A stretch of 23,657 bases of DNA, from positions 1 to 23,657 of the forward strand of contig DATIOK010000090.1 in the NCBI GenBank assembly GCA_035473255.1, in the 5' to 3' direction. Of the stretch, positions 14,230 to 21,652 are shown one piece after another. This stretch comes from JAICYJ01 sp035473255 (GTDB taxonomy: Bacteria; Actinomycetota; Thermoleophilia; Gaiellales; JAICJC01). Positions within the stretch are counted from its first letter, which is position 1, and every line of letters begins with the position of its first letter. Below the pieces are notes generated by a model that did no database searches, had not been told where the DNA came from, and worked only from the letters and a program-made list of their open reading frames with translations. The translations under genes and the position numbers were made by a program.

Positions 14230-14667
14230 ATGTTCCGTCTACCGCACACCAAGGCTTATCCGACCCCGGCCCGACCACGCCGTAACGGCCGCCGCTCCTC
14301 GGGCCAGTCGATGGTGGAGTTCGCTCTGGTCGCGCCAGTGCTGTTCTTGATTCTGATCGCGATCCTCCAGTTCGGTCAGGCTTTCACCAACTACATCCAG
14401 GTCACGAACGGAGCCCGCGACGGCGCCCGCAAGGCGATCGTTTCACGGTCGGACCCAAACGCTGTGGCGACGGTCCAGAACGCCGTCAAGTCGTCAGTGT
14501 GGTCGCTCAACCAGTCCAACCTGGGCATCAGCGTTACTCCGGCGCAGCCGTGGACGGCCGGGCAGTCGGTCACCGTGACCGTCACGTATCCGTACGACAT
14601 CAGCATCATGGGTGTGGTGGTGGGGTCGGGAACGCTGACCTCCACGACCACCCAGCGCATCGAGTAG
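14230..14667 (+). CDS. TadE-like pseudopilin (second copy)
   Basis: The 145-residue protein has a longer basic leader of 25 residues ending SSG, cleavage site G|QSMVEFA with Glu at +5, and a hydrophobic helix (about 30-50). Its polar domain is clearly homologous to the preceding gene: both have AILQFG, NYIQVT, GAR-GARKA, VTYPY-ISI and VVV/VVS-SGTLT in the same places. It is thus a tandem duplicate, probably forming a two-component minor-pilin pair. The ATG at 14230 has no visible Shine-Dalgarno. A six-codon ORF starting at 14212 ends in TGATG, overlapping this start, and may support re-initiation. It lies 29 bp after the first copy and 120 bp before cpaB. Confidence 0.88.
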   Translation: MFRLPHTKAYPTPARPRRNGRRSSGQSMVEFALVAPVLFLILIAILQFGQAFTNYIQVTNGARDGARKAIVSRSDPNAVATVQNAVKSSVWSLNQSNLGISVTPAQPWTAGQSVTVTVTYPYDISIMGVVVGSGTLTSTTTQRIE

Positions 14668-14711
14668 CAGACCCCCCAACGGTGGTCGCGCAGTTGGATT
14701 TCGCGTGACCC

Positions 14712-14739
14712 TCAAGTCCCGAAGAGGCCGTGCCGATAG
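14712..14739 (+). promoter_or_regulatory. FliA/WhiG-like promoter candidate for cpaB and downstream tad genes
   Basis: TCAA (14712-14715), 16 bp, then GCCGATAG (14732-14739) matches 7 of 8 bases of the sigma28-family -10 box GCCGATAA. The flanks match the flp site (both begin CCCTCAAG). It lies in the 120-bp gap between the second tadE and cpaB, 48 nt before the cpaB ATG, and would give the assembly genes their own transcript. Confidence 0.45.
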
Positions 14740-14787
14740 CACCTCAGCTAGGTCTCTTACGTCTTCCGTCCCAAGTGAGGCAGCCGC

Positions 14788-15579
14788 ATGACGTACAACG
14801 TCCGTAACATCGCGATCGCGCTGGTTTTGGCCGGCATCGCGGCGTTCCTCGTGATCATGTACACGGGGAACGTGCAGAAGCAGGCACATAACTCGCAGCA
14901 GACCACCACGGTTCTGGTTGCGACCGCCGACATCCCGGCCGGCACCACAGTCGCCGACGCGATCTCGGGCGGCCAGATCCAGACGCATCAGGTCGTGCAG
15001 CAGGACGTGATCGTTGGCGCCCTGACCGACGAGAAGTCGCTGAACAGCTCCTACGTCACCAAGCAGGATCTGTACTCTGGTCAGCAGGTCACCGCATCGA
15101 TGTTCGCACCGTCGGACGAGACGCGGCTGGTCACGCAGATCAAGCAGAACTACCGCGCCATCCAGATCGGCCTCACCCCGGACGAGCTCCTGGGCGGCAC
15201 GATCCAGGCCGGCGATCACATCGATATGGTCGGCACCTACACGGTGCACCCGTCCAACGGCGACCCCGATTACGACGTCAGCCGCATCATCGTGCGTGAC
15301 GTGCAGGTGCTGAAGGCGCCTGACGTCAACACGACCACCGGCCAGCTGGCCGCGTCCACCACCACTCCGTCGATCACCGTCGCGGTGCCCGACACGGTGG
15401 TGCCGAAGATCACCTTCACGCTGCATGGCGGCGACGGTGCTCTCTGGTTCGTGCTTCGGCCCAGCAACGGCTCGCAGGATGGCCCGATCACCCTGGCCAC
15501 GGTGCAGTCCGTGATCTTCGAGGGCCTCAACGCGCGCCAGATCACCCAGGCCTTCAGCTCGAAGGGGACGGGACATTGA
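14788..15579 (+). CDS. cpaB: CpaB/RcpC-type pilus assembly protein (SAF domain)
   Basis: The 263-residue protein has one N-terminal membrane helix (about 8-26). It is followed by an SAF-type domain, TVLVATADIPAGTTV (41-55) and onward to about 110, and then the conserved YRAIQIGLTPDELLGGTIQAGDHIDMVGTY block typical of Flp assembly protein CpaB. The bulk of the protein should lie outside the membrane. In diderms CpaB/RcpC works with the secretin and may contact peptidoglycan. Here, in a presumed monoderm, it probably guides the pilus through the wall. The ATG at 14788 has GAGG 7 nt upstream. The stop overlaps the next start by 4 bp (TTGA). Confidence 0.92.
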   Translation: MTYNVRNIAIALVLAGIAAFLVIMYTGNVQKQAHNSQQTTTVLVATADIPAGTTVADAISGGQIQTHQVVQQDVIVGALTDEKSLNSSYVTKQDLYSGQQVTASMFAPSDETRLVTQIKQNYRAIQIGLTPDELLGGTIQAGDHIDMVGTYTVHPSNGDPDYDVSRIIVRDVQVLKAPDVNTTTGQLAASTTTPSITVAVPDTVVPKITFTLHGGDGALWFVLRPSNGSQDGPITLATVQSVIFEGLNARQITQAFSSKGTGH

Positions 15580-16772
15580 GCTCCTCACCGATAAAGGTAT
15601 TCATCACCGGCGCGGCTAACGGCCTCGCCGAGGTGAGGGAGGGTCTCGCTGATCACCCCGAGGTGGAGCTCGTCGGCACCGCCGCCGATCCCGCCAAGGC
15701 CGGCACGAAGCTGGCCGAGTCCGGGGCTCAGGTGATCCTGCACGGCACCACCTCCACCGATCACGTTCCCACCGCTGAGATCGAGGCAATCCGCAGCGTC
15801 ACCGCGGCCCCGATCGTGCTGGTCACCTCGGCCAGCGCCAACGCCCTCCTCTCCGAGGCGCTATCGGCCGGGATCTTCGACGTGGTGCTGCTGCCGCAGC
15901 TCACCGACGGCATCGTCTTCACCATCAAGAAGGCGAACTCGCTGGCGGCAGGCCGGGCAACCGGCGGCGGGACCGGCAAGACCACGGTGGCGCTGGAAGG
16001 CCGCGTGGTCACGTTCTTCTCGCCCAAGGGCGGGGCCGGCAAGACCGTTCTGGCCTGCAACCTGGCCGCGACGGTCGCGCGTCAGCAGCAGCGCAAGACG
16101 CTGTTGCTGGACCTCGACCTGCAGTTCGGCGACGCCGCCATCATGATGGGCATCGAGCCCGAGAAGACGATCTATGACCTGGTCATGGCTCGTCGCGAGC
16201 TGGACACCGACGCCCTGGCCGGCTACGTCACGGCCCACTCGTCCGGCGTGCATGTGCTTCCCGCACCGCTGCGCCCGGAGGACGCCGAGCTGGTCACCGA
16301 GGAGCGCCTCGGCCACCTGTTCGCCGTGGCCAAGGAGAGCTACGACGTGATCGTCGTTGACACGCCGCCGTTCTTCCACGGCCCGGTGCTGTCCACGCTG
16401 GATCGCACCGACCAGCTGGTGCTGGTGGCATCGCCCGACGTGCCTACGGTCAAGAACATCAAGCTGACGATGCAGACGCTCGACCTGCTGCACTACCCCA
16501 AGGAACGGCGGCACCTGCTGCTGAACCGCGCGGGGTCGAAGGTCGGGCTGAAGGCACAGGAGATCGAGCGTGCGCTGGACATGAAGGTCGCGTTCGAGGT
16601 GCCGGTCGAGCGCGAGGTCGCAGTCTCGGTCAACCGAGGCGTCCCGATCGCGATCTCGAGCCCGCGCTCCGCCGTTGGCAAGTCGCTGCAGGATGTCGCC
16701 GACAAGCTCGTGCCGCTGCGCACGACCGGCGCCGTCGAGGGTGGCGGCAAGAAGTTCCGAAGGAAGGGATAA
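15576..16772 (+). CDS. tadZ: TadZ/CpaE-type ParA/MinD-like ATPase
   Basis: The 398-residue protein has an N-terminal response-regulator-like domain (about 5-125) that lacks the phospho-acceptor aspartate: the equivalent strand reads QVILHGTTS. A MinD/ParA ATPase follows, with deviant Walker A KGGAGKT (151-157), the switch region LLLDLDLQFGD, and YDVIVVDTPP. TadZ/CpaE proteins mark the site of Tad machine assembly, often at a pole. A second P-loop-like string, GGGTGKTT (130-137), sits in the linker just before the true one and is probably fortuitous. The TTG start at 15576 overlaps the cpaB stop and has AAGGGGA upstream. tadA follows after 3 bp. Confidence 0.93.
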   Translation: MSSSPIKVFITGAANGLAEVREGLADHPEVELVGTAADPAKAGTKLAESGAQVILHGTTSTDHVPTAEIEAIRSVTAAPIVLVTSASANALLSEALSAGIFDVVLLPQLTDGIVFTIKKANSLAAGRATGGGTGKTTVALEGRVVTFFSPKGGAGKTVLACNLAATVARQQQRKTLLLDLDLQFGDAAIMMGIEPEKTIYDLVMARRELDTDALAGYVTAHSSGVHVLPAPLRPEDAELVTEERLGHLFAVAKESYDVIVVDTPPFFHGPVLSTLDRTDQLVLVASPDVPTVKNIKLTMQTLDLLHYPKERRHLLLNRAGSKVGLKAQEIERALDMKVAFEVPVEREVAVSVNRGVPIAISSPRSAVGKSLQDVADKLVPLRTTGAVEGGGKKFRRKG

Positions 16773-16775
16773 CCC

Positions 16776-18223
<1,448 letters not shown>

Positions 18224-18224
<1 letters not shown>

Positions 18225-20113
18225 TGCGTTTCCGCATCGCCATCGTCACCGCGCTCGCGGCCCTCATCGCTGCCGTCCCGGCGTCGGCGAGCGGCACCCT
18301 GCAGGTGCAGAAGGTCGACACCAGCGCGTTTCCCACCGTCCGGGTGACGGTGCAGTCGTCCACGCCCGGCAAGGCCCCCGATCTGTCGGTGGTCGAGAAC
18401 GGCGTCCAGGTGCCGCCGGCGAACGTGCAGATGGTGGACCCGGGAGCACCCGCCGCGATCGCACTCGTGATCGACACGTCGAACAGCATGGCTGGCACCA
18501 AGCTGAACGATGCGATCTCCGCCGCGCACGGCTTCGTCAGCGCTCAGAAGAACGGCAACCTGCTCGGCGTATACGGTTTCGACTCGAACGCCTACCCGGC
18601 GGCGCGGCTCAGCCCTGACCGCACCGAGATCGACACCGCGATCAGTCAGCTGGGAACCGGCGGCGCGTCCGGCACCGCCCTCTACGGGGCCGTCAAGCTG
18701 GCGTCTGAGGATCTGCAGACCGCGCCCGCGCAGCGGCGCGTCATGATCCTGATCACCGACGGCTCGTCACAGTCCGACACCGCCACGCTGGGCGAGGCGG
18801 TCGCGGCCGCCAAGCAGGCTGGGGTGTTGGTCTATACGGTCGGTATCGCCACCAGTGGCCCTGCTCAAACAGCCCTCAACCAGATCGCTACGGACACCGG
18901 CGGCACGGCCACTTCGGTGACCGACTCGTCGGCCCTGGCCGGCATCTACAGCACGATCGAGAGCGAGCTCGGCAACAGCTACACCTACATGTACCAGAGC
19001 ATGGCGGCGCCCGGCGCCCCGCTGGTATTGACGCTGTCGTCGCCCGGCCTGGGCGACGCCCGCGAGGTGCTGAAGGCCCCCGGCACGTTCGTCGCGCCGA
19101 CCAAGGGCGGCGGCGGCCTGAAGCTGCCGACCGGCGCACCCGGCCGCATCTTGATGGCCGCGCTGGTCGGGTTCTTCGTCCTGATGGCGATGATCCTGGT
19201 GATGGCGGCGCGGCCTGATGTGATCCTGCAGAAGCGGATCGCGCCCTACACCGACAGCAAGAAGAGCGTCGTGGTCGAAACCGATGGCGAGGCCACCCCC
19301 ACCTCCCGCATCTCGCTGCTGCACCAGCTGTTCATCTCGACCGAGCGCATCATCGGCTCGATGAACTTCTGGAAGCGGATGTCGGCGAACCTGGAGCAGG
19401 CCGACCTGCCGCTGCGCACGGCTGAGCTCTTCTACATCCAGATCGGCACCGCGATCCTGTTCGGGTTCATCACCGCCTTCATCCTGGGCCATCGCGGCCT
19501 GTTCGCGCTGGCGGCGCTGATCCTGGGCGGCCTGGTGCCCGCGTTCTACGTGCGGCTGAAGGCCAGGAAGCGGCTGAGCCTGTTCGAGAGCCAGCTACCG
19601 GAGACGCTGATCACGATGGCGGCATCGCTCAAGGCCGGACACGCGTTCAACCAGTCCGTCGCCAGCGTCGTCCGCGAGGGCGCCGATCCGACCGCGAAGG
19701 AGTTCTCGCGAGTGGTCGCCGAGATCCAGCTGGGAGCTCCCTCCGAGCAGGCGTTGGAGGCAATGGCCGAGCGCATGAACTCGTACAACTTCGGCTTCGT
19801 CGTAATGGCCGTCAACATCCAGCGCACCGTCGGCGGCAGCCTGGCCGACATCCTGGACATGGTCTCGGACACGGTGCGCCAGCGCCAGCAGTTCGAGCGC
19901 AAGGTGAAGGCGCTGACCGCGCAGGGCCGGATGTCGGCCTACGTGCTGATCGCGATGCCGTTCCTGATGGGCCTCGCCATCTTCGCCCTCAACCCGACCT
20001 ACATGTCGGTGCTGTTCACAACCACGATGGGCAAGGTCATGATCGCCGGCTCGCTCGTGATGATGGCGATCGGTTCCATGATCATCAAGAAAATCGTGTC
20101 CTTCAAGGAGTAG
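18224..20113 (+). CDS. tadB: fusion of a secreted von Willebrand factor A domain with TadB (T2SS-F platform protein)
   Basis: The 629-residue protein starts with a signal peptide (1-23, ending ASA). A vWA domain (about 77-250) follows with a complete MIDAS: DTSNS at 84-88, Thr151 in SGTAL and Asp179 in ITDGS. After a glycine-rich spacer (KGGGG, 294-298) a membrane helix (about 308-329) leads into a TadB/GspF domain: further helices at 405-421 and 426-444, the F-domain core from LPETLITMAASLKAGHAF (458-475) to about 570, then helices at 572-590 and 605-622. TadB is the inner-membrane platform that couples TadA to pilus assembly. Here it would carry an extracellular metal-dependent adhesion domain. 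vWA domains in Tad systems normally sit on TadG, which is missing from the window. The sequence reads through without a frameshift. Confidence 0.93.
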
Positions 20114-20117
20114 CCGC

Positions 20118-21032
20118 ATGTTGATGATCCTCGGAATCGGAGTTTTCTTCACAGCTGTCTACGTGCTGCTGACCGGCCTCACCGTCCGCCAGCGAGAGGT
20201 TTCGCTGTCGGTCAGGCGGGCCCGGCGTTACGGCACTCGCAACCAGCGCGAGATCGAGACACGGCGCAGCATCAACGCCCGCGTGTTCGGGCCGATGGCA
20301 GCTCGTCTGGCCAGCATCACGATGAGGCTGATGCCCAAGACCAACACCGATCAGGTGTCGAACCGTCTGCTCGCCGCCGGCCTGGCCCGTACGCTATCTC
20401 CGCAGGCTTACCTGGCGCTCAAGACCGGACTCGCCGGCCTGTTCATCACCTTCGGCCTGCTCATGGTCATCACCGGTGCGATGGCACCGATCTTCGGCCT
20501 CATGATTGCGCTGATGGGCGCTGCCATCGGGTTCATCGCTCCCGACTTCGTGATCAACAACCGCGTCCGCAGCCGCCGCGACCTGATGCGCGCCGACCTG
20601 CCGAACGTGCTCGACCTGCTGTGCGTGTCCGTGGAGGCCGGCCTCGGTTTCGACCAGGCGCTCTCCAAGCTGAGCGAGCGCATGGAGGGCCCGCTGGTCG
20701 ACGAGTTTTCGCTGGTGCTGCACGAGATGCGGATCGGCCAGAGCCGCTCAGCGGCGCTCAAGAACCTGTCCGAACGCGTTGACGCGCCCGAGGTGTCGCA
20801 GTTCGCCCGCGCCATCATCCAGGCCGATCAGCTCGGCATCGCGCTGTCGCGGATCCTGCGCGTGCAGTCGCAGGACATGCGCATGCGCCGTCAGCTGGCC
20901 GCCGAGGAGAAGGCCATGAAGGCGCCGGTCAAGATGCTGTTCCCGACCGTGATCTTCATCTTCCCCTCGATGTTCGTGGTAGCGCTCGGCCCGGCCGCGC
21001 TGAATCTGATGAAGACCTTCGCCGGCGGCTGA
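20118..21032 (+). CDS. tadC: TadC platform protein (T2SS-F domain)
   Basis: The 304-residue membrane protein has an N-terminal helix (3-20), a basic cytoplasmic stretch, helices at about 103-120 and 122-142, and a GspF-type core. The core is ADLPNVLDLLCVSVEAGLGFDQAL (159-182), followed by EMRIGQSRSAALKNLSERV and QFARAIIQADQLGIALSRILRVQS. A final helix lies at 272-291. TadC pairs with TadB to form the inner-membrane platform. The ATG at 20118 is 4 bp after the tadB stop, with AAGGAG spaced 7 nt upstream. It is the last recognisable pilus gene. No prepilin peptidase or TadG follows. Confidence 0.95.
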   Translation: MLMILGIGVFFTAVYVLLTGLTVRQREVSLSVRRARRYGTRNQREIETRRSINARVFGPMAARLASITMRLMPKTNTDQVSNRLLAAGLARTLSPQAYLALKTGLAGLFITFGLLMVITGAMAPIFGLMIALMGAAIGFIAPDFVINNRVRSRRDLMRADLPNVLDLLCVSVEAGLGFDQALSKLSERMEGPLVDEFSLVLHEMRIGQSRSAALKNLSERVDAPEVSQFARAIIQADQLGIALSRILRVQSQDMRMRRQLAAEEKAMKAPVKMLFPTVIFIFPSMFVVALGPAALNLMKTFAGG

Positions 21033-21169
21033 TCGCGCTCGGTCCTCGTTGGTCGCGCTCAAAACACGGTCGACCCAACAACGAACAACGGGTTCCGACG
21101 ATCCACGGCACGAACCGGTGGACGGCGGCCGTCGTTCGAAAGGCATGTGTCTCGTAGAAGCGCGCTCGG

Positions 21170-21280
21170 CTACCCGCGGCGCTTGCCGCTCGGGTAGGTG
21201 ATCACGCGCACGTCGATCGTGCGCTCGCCGCGGCGGATGGTCCTGTGCGTCTCTGTGCGATCGGTCTTGGGAGCGCTCAT
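21170..21280 (-). CDS. doubtful small ORF, 36 residues, unknown
   Basis: An ATG at 21280, with a weak AAGG 4 nt before it, opens a 36-codon frame that is mainly charged and ends VITYPSGKRRG. The base composition is compatible with coding, but there is no recognised family. The longer frame through it has no good start. It may be real or chance. Confidence 0.3.
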   Translation of the reverse strand: MSAPKTDRTETHRTIRRGERTIDVRVITYPSGKRRG

Positions 21281-21333
21281 ACGCCTTGCATCGGCAGCCC
21301 CGGCGCGGGGCTGAAGTAGGCGGCGTCTCTGGG

Positions 21334-21516
21334 TCAGATGCCCGACCCGCCTGCCCCAGGCGGAAGGTCGCGAAGGAGATCGGCGACCGGTCCGTCGGCG
21401 GACTGCTTGTGGTCGTCGGGCACGAGGCCGTGGCCGGTCTGCGGATGGTGGTCGGGCATGGGTTCCGCATTGATCCGTCGCCACCACGGCCGGAGACGAG
21501 CTCGCAACCACGTCAT
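21334..21516 (-). CDS. doubtful small ORF, 60 residues, unknown
   Basis: From the ATG at 21516, 34 bp after the tRNA-Cys 3' end, a 60-codon frame encodes a basic tryptophan-rich start (TWLRARLRPWWRR) and an acidic, histidine-rich remainder. Third positions are GC-rich, as in neighbouring genes. No Shine-Dalgarno and no recognised domain are present. If real it would be transcribed behind the tRNA. Confidence 0.3.
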   Translation of the reverse strand: MTWLRARLRPWWRRINAEPMPDHHPQTGHGLVPDDHKQSADGPVADLLRDLPPGAGGSGI

Positions 21517-21549
21517 TCGGCCACGATGGCTACGTCCCGAGCATCGAGA

Positions 21550-21620
21550 AGGCGACGACCGGAATCGAACCGGTGTGCAAGGCTTTGCAGGCCTCTGCCT
21601 AACCACTCGGCCACGTCGCC
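21550..21620 (-). tRNA. tRNA-Cys (anticodon GCA)
   Basis: On the minus strand a full cloverleaf folds. The acceptor stem is GGCGACG with CGTCGCC, and the D-arm is GCCGAGTGGTTAGGC. The anticodon stem GAGGC/GCCTT carries loop CTGCAAA (anticodon GCA), and the T-arm is ACCGG-TTCGATT-CCGGT. The discriminator base is U, as expected for tRNA-Cys. The CCA end is not encoded. It lies 32 bp after the stop of the diguanylate cyclase gene on the same strand and could be co-transcribed with it; a TAGCCT hexamer 10 nt upstream is a weak -10 candidate. Confidence 0.97.
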
Positions 21621-21652
21621 CGAGGTCACAAGGCTATCAGCGGGGCTTTGAG

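Larger units (their letters stand above)
21033..21549. other. largely non-coding stretch between tadC and tRNA-Cys
   Basis: About 500 bp holds no recognisable gene. Just after tadC an imperfect hairpin (GTTGGTCG with CGACCCAAC, about 21048-21088) could end the tad transcript but lacks a T-run. Two short minus-strand ORFs (described separately) are the only coding candidates. No IS elements, CRISPR repeats or attachment-site duplication were seen. Confidence 0.4.

Noticed and set aside
21048..21088. An intrinsic terminator after tadC.
   Set aside because: The stem is bulged with a long loop, and no T-run follows, so I only mention it within the non-coding stretch.
21033..21620. tRNA-Cys as an integration site for a mobile element.
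   Set aside because: No integrase, no duplicated tRNA 3' end and no compositional shift were seen on either side.
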